From positions 1 through 8,037 of the forward strand of contig JAEMRG010000085.1 in NCBI GenBank assembly GCA_016463455.1: a DNA stretch of 8,037 nt, written 5' to 3'. The notes beneath the pieces are model-generated. The model was not told where the DNA came from and did not search any database. It was given only the letters and a program-made list of their open reading frames with translations. Position 1 is the stretch's first letter. Every line of letters begins with the position of its first letter. Shown here piece by piece: positions 1 through 5,728 of the stretch. The DNA comes from Rhodoferax sp. GTDB lineage: Bacteria > Pseudomonadota > Gammaproteobacteria > Burkholderiales > Burkholderiaceae_C. The position numbers and the translations under genes are program-made.

Positions 1-713
1 CTGATGACACCCAATTGGGTGGCACTTTGGGCAAGTACGCTGTCAACACGCTCAAAGGCAAAGCTATTGCGGTGATTGATGACCGCACCGCTTACGGCCA
101 AGGCGTTGCTGAGGAGTTCAGCAAGGCAGTGGTGGCAGCCGGCGGCAGTGTTGTTGCCAAGGAGTTCACCACCGATAAAGCAACTGACTTCAACGCCATC
201 TTGACCACCATCAAAGGCAAAAAGCCTGATGTGGTGTTCTTTGGCGGTATGGATGCGGTTGCAGGCCCGATGCTGCGCCAGATGAAATCCTTGGGCATCA
301 ATGCCAAGTTCATGGGTGGTGACGGCATCTGCTCGGCAGAGTTGGTCAAGCTCGGCGGTGACGCGATTGCGGACAACCAAGTTTATTGCGCGGAAGCTGG
401 CGGCGTAGAGAAAGGCAGCAAATACGAAAAATCCAAAAACGAATTTGAGGCCAAGTTCAAGGCCAAGTTCAATGCGGATGTCCAAGTCTATGCACCCTAC
501 GTGTATGACAGCGTGAAGTTGATGGTCGCCGCAATGGTCAAGGCTGGTTCTTCCGATCCGGCGAAATACCTGCCTGTTTTGGCCGCAACTCAGAACTTCG
601 AGGGCGTTACGGGCGCAATTTCCTTTGATGCCAAAGGCGACATTTTGAATGGTGCATTGACCATGAAGACAGTGCGCGGTGGCAAGCTAGACACTATTGC
701 AGTTATCCGTTAA
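1..713 (+). CDS. Branched-chain amino acid ABC transporter substrate-binding protein, C-terminal part (LivK/LivJ family, partial)
   Basis: The reading frame is already open at the window edge (first full codon at position 3) and ends at TAA 711-713, giving 236 residues of a protein that is usually about 370-385 residues long. The N-terminal signal peptide and first lobe therefore lie outside the window. The visible part has the type-I periplasmic binding fold pattern: a DDTQLGGTLGKYAV stretch, then KGKAIAVIDDRTAYGQG (start of the second lobe), a KPDVVFFGGMDAVAGPMLRQMK strand-helix pair, and a C-terminal FEGVTGAISFD..GD segment. All are typical of LivJ/LivK binding proteins, which capture leucine, isoleucine, valine or related ligands in the periplasm and deliver them to LivHMGF. 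Burkholderiales carry many paralogues of this family, so the ligand cannot be fixed from sequence and I give no symbol. The gene ends in a strong terminator. Codon 450 onward contains an exact 12-bp tandem duplication. Confidence 0.93.
   Translation, partial: DDTQLGGTLGKYAVNTLKGKAIAVIDDRTAYGQGVAEEFSKAVVAAGGSVVAKEFTTDKATDFNAILTTIKGKKPDVVFFGGMDAVAGPMLRQMKSLGINAKFMGGDGICSAELVKLGGDAIADNQVYCAEAGGVEKGSKYEKSKNEFEAKFKAKFNADVQVYAPYVYDSVKLMVAAMVKAGSSDPAKYLPVLAATQNFEGVTGAISFDAKGDILNGALTMKTVRGGKLDTIAVIR
449..472 (+). repeat. 12-bp exact tandem duplication inside the binding-protein gene
   Basis: GGCCAAGTTCAA occurs twice back to back (449-460 and 461-472). Being a multiple of three it keeps the frame and encodes a doubled Ala-Lys-Phe unit (AKFKAKFN) in a charged surface-helix region. 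It may be a recent in-frame duplication or simply a repeated amphipathic pattern. Confidence 0.7.
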
Positions 714-730
714 TCACCGACTGCCCCAAC

Positions 731-761
731 AAAAAACCGGCCCCTCTAGGCCGGTTTTTTT
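731..761. terminator. Bidirectional intrinsic terminator between convergent genes
   Basis: AAAAAACCGGCC (731-742), a 6-nt loop, then GGCCGGTTTTTT (749-760) plus one more T form a perfect 12-bp arm pairing with a GC-rich core. The T-tract follows the core on the + strand, and the A-tract supplies the equivalent T-tract on the - strand. The element can therefore end the binding-protein transcript (stop at 713) and the dinG transcript arriving from the other side (stop at 777). Confidence 0.9.
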
Positions 762-776
762 ACGCGTGCCAATTTC

Positions 777-2921
777 CTATTTGCGCTGCAACAAGCGGTA
801 GGGTGGCAGGCCTTGCAGCATGCGCCGGCCATAGGCCTGTTCGCTCAGGCGCTTGTCGTAGCAAATGACTTGGGCACGGTCTTCTTCGGTGCGAATCGCG
901 CGGCCCGTCCATTGCAGCAGCTTGATGCCAGTGGCGGGGATCACCAGTTCATTGAATGGGTCGCGCCCCATGCGGCGTAGCCACTCGGCGCGCGCCTCGT
1001 CCACCGGCTCGGACGGAGGCGCAAAGGGCAGCTTGGTGATGAACACGGTTTCGCACAAACGGCCCGGCAAATCCAGGCCCTCGCCAAAGGATTGCAATCC
1101 AAAAATAATGGACGGCAAACCGGCCTCCACCCGCGCCATATGCGCGGCCAGCAAGCGCGTGCGTGAGCTACTGCCCTGCACCAAGATGCTGTTGATCATG
1201 GGTGCTGGAATCGCGTCGGTGGCGGCGCGCATTTGCGCTCGCGAGGTGAATAAAACCAAGGCGCCATGCGCCACTTGCGCCAAATCTTGCATCAGGTATT
1301 CCACCACTTCGCCGGTATAGGCCTGCACGTTTTTCGCGTCGGCCATGGTGTGCACTACCGTTAGCGTGCCTTGTGTGGCGTAGTCAAAGGGGCTGGAGAC
1401 TTCCAGCGCCTGCACCTCTGGCTTGCCCGAGAGCCCGCATTCCTGCAAAAAATAGTCAAAACTGCCGCAACTGGTCAGCGACGCCGAGGTCAGTATGGCC
1501 GCGCGGGCCTGGCTCCAGACAAACTGGCGCAGCAAATCGCCCGGCACCATCGGACAGGCGTGGGCGCTGATGAGCAAAAAGCTGCCCTCACTTTTGCATT
1601 GCAGCCATTTGGCCAGCGGCTGCTCGCCGTGTTCGAGCAATAGGCTGGCAGTCGATGTGAGAGCGCCTAGTCGCGGTGCCAGCGGCCCTAGCTTGGCGTA
1701 TTGCTGGCTGCATTGCAGCGCCTGCATCGGGTCGTCTTTGGCGATTTGTTTGATTTGCGTGCCCAGCGCGTCCAGCGCCTGCGCCAATCCCGTGGCCTGC
1801 GCTAGCACTTGCGCCATCGGTTCGACCAGGGCCTCGGGTAGCTGGCCATGGGCAAAACGCAGCGTGCCATCCTGCCCCTGGGTGCTGGCGTGCACCAGGT
1901 CCAGCACCAAGCGCGCCAATTGGTTCAGCGTGGCTTTAAGCTGGCTGCTAACGGTACTCACGTCCGGGTCCACATCCAGCATCAAAGCTTTGCTGACGTC
2001 TTGCAATACCTTGGGCAAGCGGTCCAACCAGCGCAGACTGGCCAGCTCCATAGCGCTGCTGAACTGGTCCAAAGCGACCGCCGGCAGGTGGTGGGCTTCG
2101 TCAAACACCAGCAGGCAGTTGTTCAACTCGGGCAGGGTTTTCATGCCCAGCGAAGCGAGTACCAGGTCGTGGTTGGCGACGATGACCTGCGCCTCTGCCA
2201 GGCGGTTGCGCGCCTGGTAATAGCTGCAGTCCCGAAAGCGCGGGCAATGGCGCACGGTACAACTGTGCCGCTCTGCGGCTACGGTGGCCCAGTCCTGCGG
2301 GTCAGGTGCTTCGTTGAGGCTGTCTCGGTCGCCGTCCCAGCGGCCTGTCGCCAGCGTGGCGGCCATGTGTTCATACAGCCTAAACCGCCGCTCTTCCAAG
2401 GCTTCCTGCGAGGCCGTAGCGAGCGCCACCGCCGGGAAATCTTCTTCAAAAAAATCATCCTCTGCGCCGCCGCTGCCTACCAGGCGTTCCAGCTTGAGCT
2501 TGCATACATAGCGCCCGCGTCCTTTGGCCAGGGCAAAAGCAAAGGGCTGCTCCATGCTTATGGCCAGGGCAGGCAGGTCTTTTTGCATTAATTGCTCTTG
2601 CAGCGCTACCGTGGCAGTAGAAATCAGCACCCGGGTTTTGCGCTGCAAGGCCATGGCAATCGCGGTGCTGGCATAAGCCGCCGATTTGCCCACGCCGGTA
2701 CCGGCCTGGATGACGGCGATTGCGCGCTGCGGGTCCTCGCAGTCGCCCAGGTCGGCGCGGCTTAGCGTCTCGGCCACGCATTGCGCCATGGCGATCTGGC
2801 CTTCGCGCTGGCGAAAGCCCGGCGTGGCTTGCAGCACATGGCTAAACGCGGCAAAAGCATTTTTCGCCCAGCTGTGCGGGTTGCTGGGGGCGGCCTCGGG
2901 GGCTTGGATTTCAGGGGACAA
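777..2921 (-). CDS. dinG: ATP-dependent DNA helicase DinG (iron-sulfur, superfamily 2, XPD-like)
   Basis: The 714-residue product matches the usual DinG length (about 716 in E. coli). Visible motifs are Walker A AGTGVGKS (residues 73-80), the DEAH box in LLVFDEAHHLP (274-277), and motif VI QWTGRAIR (670-677). Four cysteines fit the 4Fe-4S site: C140 (RGRYVC), C221, C226 and C232. Their spacing in the last three (C-x4-C-x5-C) is that of E. coli DinG. The family unwinds DNA 5' to 3', resolving R-loops, D-loops and other structures at blocked forks. The start is TTG at 2921. It is the only ATG/GTG/TTG codon between the in-frame stop at 2991-2993 and the conserved N-terminal helicase region, and it has no Shine-Dalgarno sequence. 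Instead the leader contains CACCTCCTT overlapping the start codon. I see no CTGT-N8-ACAG LexA box in the 184-nt upstream gap. Function is confident; the exact start is not. The gene converges on the binding-protein gene. Confidence 0.96.
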   Translation of the reverse strand: MSPEIQAPEAAPSNPHSWAKNAFAAFSHVLQATPGFRQREGQIAMAQCVAETLSRADLGDCEDPQRAIAVIQAGTGVGKSAAYASTAIAMALQRKTRVLISTATVALQEQLMQKDLPALAISMEQPFAFALAKGRGRYVCKLKLERLVGSGGAEDDFFEEDFPAVALATASQEALEERRFRLYEHMAATLATGRWDGDRDSLNEAPDPQDWATVAAERHSCTVRHCPRFRDCSYYQARNRLAEAQVIVANHDLVLASLGMKTLPELNNCLLVFDEAHHLPAVALDQFSSAMELASLRWLDRLPKVLQDVSKALMLDVDPDVSTVSSQLKATLNQLARLVLDLVHASTQGQDGTLRFAHGQLPEALVEPMAQVLAQATGLAQALDALGTQIKQIAKDDPMQALQCSQQYAKLGPLAPRLGALTSTASLLLEHGEQPLAKWLQCKSEGSFLLISAHACPMVPGDLLRQFVWSQARAAILTSASLTSCGSFDYFLQECGLSGKPEVQALEVSSPFDYATQGTLTVVHTMADAKNVQAYTGEVVEYLMQDLAQVAHGALVLFTSRAQMRAATDAIPAPMINSILVQGSSSRTRLLAAHMARVEAGLPSIIFGLQSFGEGLDLPGRLCETVFITKLPFAPPSEPVDEARAEWLRRMGRDPFNELVIPATGIKLLQWTGRAIRTEEDRAQVICYDKRLSEQAYGRRMLQGLPPYRLLQRK

Positions 2922-3105
2922 GGAGGTGGGTCTCAGAGGGGTCAGGTAGGCATGGCCGGCGCGTACTGCGCCGCATAAGGCGGTGCACCGTCAAGGCAGG
3001 CCCGCAATATACCTGTTGCAGCAGTGCTAATCCGTTCGCCGCCGACCCGCTGCAAGCGATTGCAGACGGGCCGCTGGTTTTCGCGCTGTCCGAGGAAATT
3101 TCCGC
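2922..3105. other. 184-nt gap upstream of dinG with clustered hairpins, no confident gene
   Basis: This gap separates the pseudouridine synthase stop from the dinG start. Its dinG-proximal half is dense in inverted repeats: GGCGC/GCGCC (2958-2962 with 2968-2972), the hairpin at 2968-2986, and the 10-bp palindrome CGGTGCACCG (2981-2990). No convincing sigma-70 promoter or T-tract terminator is visible. The other half (about 3029-3109) can be read as a coding-like stretch on the + strand without any start codon. It could be a gene remnant or chance. Confidence 0.5.
2968..2986 (+). repeat. Short hairpin repeat, copy 1 (loop ATAAG)
   Basis: GCGCCGC-ATAAG-GCGGTGC forms a 7-bp stem with one G:T pair and a 5-nt loop. 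Its 14-bp core, GCCGCATAAGGCGG (2970-2983), recurs exactly in the opposite orientation at 6908-6921. This copy lies in the leader of dinG and could affect dinG mRNA structure or readthrough from the upstream gene. There is no T-tract, so it is not a classical terminator. Confidence 0.5.
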
Positions 3106-4023
3106 TTAAACCGCGGGCAGGGGCAGCAGATGCAACTGGCTTTCAAACACCAAGCGCCGCCGGCTGACCGGATCCTCAAAGGCCAGGCTTTTGGCCAGCA
3201 ATTGCAGTGGTTTGGCCGGGTCGCTGCTGCCCTCAGGAGTGAGCTGCGGATAAATGCCATCGTTCAAGATGGGCAGCCCGAGCGCCATCATGTGCACGCG
3301 CAACTGGTGGCGCTGACCGCTTAAAGGTCGCAAGCGGTAGCGCGCCCAGGGCCCGCAGACTTCCAGCACATCGATGTCGGTCATCGCATTCACTGGCCCC
3401 GGTACTTCGGCTTGCTGCATAAAGTGCGCGCCCACGCGAATACGGCTTTCGCGCCGCTGCGGCATAGCGAGTGCGGCATCGAAAGGCGCAACGGCTTCAT
3501 AGGTTTTTGCCACCCGCCGTTCTCTGAACAAGGCGCTATAGGCATCGCGACTTTCCGCTTGCAGCGAAAACAGCACCAGCCCGGCCGTGTCGCGGTCTAT
3601 GCGATGGATGGGCACCAGGTCTGGCAGGTTTAAGCTTTGTTTTAAGCGCAGTAACAAGGTGTGCTGCAAATATTGGCCCGAAGGGATGACCGGCAAAAAA
3701 TGCGGCTTGTCCACCACCAACAAGTGCGCATCGCGGTACAGCACCTGATGTGTGAAAGGGATTGCCGTTTCGCTTTCGACAGCCCTGTAGTAATACAACC
3801 AACCGCCGTCTGTAGCCGGCGTGTCGGCTTGCAATGGCTGCCCCTCGTCGCCCAGCACCAGACCTTGGGCCAAGCGTTGTTGCCAATCCTCTGCGCTGAT
3901 ATGCGGGAAGCGGGCTAGCAAAAAGTCCAGCACGCAGGCCCACTGGGCTGGCGCTATGACAACCCGGCTTGCTCCTACGCCATTAAGCGCGGGCAAGTCG
4001 CGCAGCGCAGGGGCTAATCGCAT
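3106..4023 (-). CDS. RluA-family RNA pseudouridine synthase
   Basis: The 305-residue product carries the family II pseudouridine synthase signature HRIDRDTAG (residues 140-148), with D143 as the expected catalytic aspartate that attacks the uridine. The usual HRLDxxTSG has Ser where this has Ala. Other family blocks are LLVVDKPHFLPV (101-112), the ALFRERRVAKTYEAV region after the catalytic loop, and a C-terminal LRPLSGQRHQLRVHMMALGLPILND block. Residues about 25-80 precede the catalytic domain and may form a degenerate S4-like RNA-binding part, but I cannot confirm this. The sequence does not look like a clear orthologue of E. coli RluA, RluC, RluD or TruC, so the target uridine (rRNA or tRNA) is unknown. 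The ATG at 4023 sits 3 nt after the trmB stop, with no clear Shine-Dalgarno sequence, so translational coupling to trmB is likely. Confidence 0.93.
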   Translation of the reverse strand: MRLAPALRDLPALNGVGASRVVIAPAQWACVLDFLLARFPHISAEDWQQRLAQGLVLGDEGQPLQADTPATDGGWLYYYRAVESETAIPFTHQVLYRDAHLLVVDKPHFLPVIPSGQYLQHTLLLRLKQSLNLPDLVPIHRIDRDTAGLVLFSLQAESRDAYSALFRERRVAKTYEAVAPFDAALAMPQRRESRIRVGAHFMQQAEVPGPVNAMTDIDVLEVCGPWARYRLRPLSGQRHQLRVHMMALGLPILNDGIYPQLTPEGSSDPAKPLQLLAKSLAFEDPVSRRRLVFESQLHLLPLPAV

Positions 4024-4026
4024 AAC

Positions 4027-4773
4027 TTAGCGCCGCAGGCAAACCACATCCCACACACCATGGCCGAGCTTGAGCCCCCGGTTTTCAAACTTGGTCAATG
4101 GCCGGTAGTCCGGCTTGGGGGCGTAGCCTTGCAAACCGGGGTGCGCGCTGCGCGCCGGGTTGTGCAGCAGGGGCTGGGCTTCTAGTACTTGCAAAATTTG
4201 TTCCGCATAGGGCTGCCAGTCGGTGGCGCAATGCAAATAGCCGCCTGGCTTCAGGCGGTGCGCCAATTTATCGACCAGCGGCGCTTGAATCAGGCGGCGC
4301 TTGTTGTGCTTGGTTTTGTGCCAAGGGTCCGGGAAAAAAATGTGGATGCCGTCCAGGCTGGACGGGGGCAGCATCTGCTCGATCACTTGCACCGCGTCAT
4401 GCGCGCAAATGCGGATATTGCCCAAGCCGTCTTGCCCTATGCGCTTAAGCAAGGCGCCCACGCCGGCCTGGTGTACCTCGCAGCACAAAAAATCCGTGCC
4501 TGGCAAGGTGGCGGCTATCTGGGCCGTAGCCTCGCCCATGCCAAAGCCGATTTCCAGCACCACGGGCCGGGTGCTGCCTGGCGCTTGGCTGTTGCCAAAT
4601 GCCTCGGGCCAAGAAACGTGCGCGGGGCGGTAGGGCAGCAAAAACTGCGGCCCTAGCGCCTCCACCGCTTTGGCCTGACCATGGGTTACCCGGCCTGCGC
4701 GCAAAACATAGCTTTTGACGGTGCGCATAAACACCGCTGGGGCGTCAGGCTCGGGGGAAGGATGGTTGTGCAT
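4027..4773 (-). CDS. trmB: tRNA (guanine-N7-)-methyltransferase TrmB
   Basis: TrmB makes m7G at position 46 in the variable loop of many tRNAs, using S-adenosylmethionine. The 248-residue product has the SAM-binding motif I LEIGFGMGEA (from residue 73), the acidic residue after strand 2 in CCEVH (E99), D126 in CAHDA, and the hallmark FFPDPWHKTKHNKRRL (146-161) with the catalytic-site Asp of PDPW. TDW (184-186) and the C-terminal TKFENRG (from 227) complete the family pattern. The start ATG at 4773 gives the long form. A second ATG at 4726-4728 begins MRTVKSYVLRAGR, nearer to where family conservation begins. Neither has a clear Shine-Dalgarno sequence, so the start is uncertain by 15 residues. 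It follows gluQ by 57 nt and precedes the pseudouridine synthase by 3 nt on the same strand. Confidence 0.97.
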   Translation of the reverse strand: MHNHPSPEPDAPAVFMRTVKSYVLRAGRVTHGQAKAVEALGPQFLLPYRPAHVSWPEAFGNSQAPGSTRPVVLEIGFGMGEATAQIAATLPGTDFLCCEVHQAGVGALLKRIGQDGLGNIRICAHDAVQVIEQMLPPSSLDGIHIFFPDPWHKTKHNKRRLIQAPLVDKLAHRLKPGGYLHCATDWQPYAEQILQVLEAQPLLHNPARSAHPGLQGYAPKPDYRPLTKFENRGLKLGHGVWDVVCLRR

Positions 4774-4783
4774 GGGTGAGTGA

Positions 4784-4827
4784 TGCGCGCGGCGCTCTGG
4801 GGGCCGCTTGCTGGACTGAAGCGCGCA
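4784..4827 (-). repeat. Inverted repeat TGCGCGC/GCGCGCA in the gluQ-trmB gap
   Basis: TGCGCGC (4784-4790) and GCGCGCA (4821-4827) are perfect inverted repeats 30 nt apart, filling most of the 57-nt gap between the gluQ stop and the trmB ATG. In the transcript the second arm lies about 10 nt before the trmB start, where a ribosome would bind. A role in controlling trmB initiation is only a possibility, because GC-rich sequence yields such pairs by chance. Confidence 0.3.
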
Positions 4828-4830
4828 ATT

Positions 4831-5721
4831 TTAGGTGGCCTGGACTTGGCCCTCGGGCCGCATCCAAGCATAGGCCCAAGCCGCCGTCCAAACGGCCAAT
4901 GCTTGTTCTACCGTGTCCGATTGGGTGGGTAGGCCCAGGGCGCTAGCGGCCTGGTTCAAAGCGTGCAGGGGCTCGCTGGTGTCGATGGCCTGTGCGCCGT
5001 TTTGCTTCGACAGCTTTTCGCCGTTCGCGCCCAGCACCAAAGGGGTATGCAGGTACTGCGGTGTCGGTAGCTGCAGGCATTGTTGGAGCCAGATTTGGCG
5101 GGCGGTGTTGTCCAAAAGGTCTGCGCCGCGTACCACATGGCTAATGCCTTGGTCTGCATCATCCACCACTACCGCCAGTTGGTAGGCAAAGCGGCCATCG
5201 GCGCGCAAGAGGACGAAGTCGCCCACCGCATCTTCCACCTTCTGCATTTGCGGCCCAGCTGCGCGGTCTTGCCAGCTTATCGCGGCGCCCCCGGTGCGCA
5301 AGCGCCAGGCTCGTGCGGCTTTGCCATGCAGGCCATCGCGGCAGGTGCCGGGGTAGCGCAGCTCGGCGTGGCGCGGGCGCGGCGTCTCGGCGGTGGTGGC
5401 GTTTTCTATGTCCTTGCGCGAACAGGCACAGGGGTAGGCCAAAGCGTCTGCCATCAAGCGTTCTACCGCAGCGCGGTACAGCGGCATGCGCGCGCTTTGC
5501 CAGGTGGGTGGCGCATCAGCATGCAGGCCGCAGGCGGCCAGTTGCGCCAGGCTCAGGCGGTCGGCGCCGGGCACGGTGCGTGGCGTATCCACGTCTTCGA
5601 TACGCACCAGCCATTGGCCACGGTGTGCGCGGGCATCTAGCCAACTGGCCAGGGCGGCGACCAGCGAACCCGCATGCAGCGGGCCGGTGGGCGAGGGCGC
5701 AAAGCGGCCCCGGTACTGCAA
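4831..5721 (-). CDS. gluQ: Glutamyl-Q tRNA(Asp) synthetase (GluQ-RS, YadB family)
   Basis: GluQ activates glutamate without tRNA and transfers it to queuosine at the wobble position of tRNA-Asp. The product resembles the catalytic half of glutamyl-tRNA synthetase without an anticodon-binding domain. From the TTG at 5721 it is 296 residues, close to E. coli GluQ. It begins MQYRGRFAPSPTGPLHAGSL, containing the HIGH-type motif as HAGS. It continues with VRIEDVDTPR (39-48), a zinc-site pattern C98-x-C100 ... Y123-x3-C127, RGADLL (198-203) and a KMSKS-type GEKLSKQNGA (234-243). The frame stays open far upstream, to about 6000, but that part lies inside the neighbouring flavoprotein gene and shows no family similarity. 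The only plausible starts are TTG 5721 (7 nt after the flavoprotein stop) and TTG 5742 (14-nt overlap). I prefer 5721 because known family members have only a few residues before the RFAPSPTG motif. No clear Shine-Dalgarno sequence is seen, suggesting coupled re-initiation. Confidence 0.94.
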   Translation of the reverse strand: MQYRGRFAPSPTGPLHAGSLVAALASWLDARAHRGQWLVRIEDVDTPRTVPGADRLSLAQLAACGLHADAPPTWQSARMPLYRAAVERLMADALAYPCACSRKDIENATTAETPRPRHAELRYPGTCRDGLHGKAARAWRLRTGGAAISWQDRAAGPQMQKVEDAVGDFVLLRADGRFAYQLAVVVDDADQGISHVVRGADLLDNTARQIWLQQCLQLPTPQYLHTPLVLGANGEKLSKQNGAQAIDTSEPLHALNQAASALGLPTQSDTVEQALAVWTAAWAYAWMRPEGQVQAT

Positions 5722-5728
5722 AAATTTT

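Noticed and set aside
1495..2591. Long + strand open frames opposite dinG (241 and 247 codons)
   Set aside because: They overlap a dinG gene with all helicase motifs, have no recognisable domains, and show Ser/Arg/Ala-rich shadow composition.
2952..2978. Eight-codon + strand ORF behind a purine-rich AGGTAGG, near AGGAGGT at 2921-2927
   Set aside because: It is too short to judge, its sequence is part of the hairpin cluster, and the purine tract is explained as the complement of the dinG leader.
2922..3105. LexA box controlling dinG
   Set aside because: No CTGT-N8-ACAG is present in the gap; ACAG does not occur there at all.
3027..3260. 77-codon minus-strand frame overlapping the end of the pseudouridine synthase
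   Set aside because: It overlaps a conserved C-terminus in another frame and has a composition typical of a shadow.
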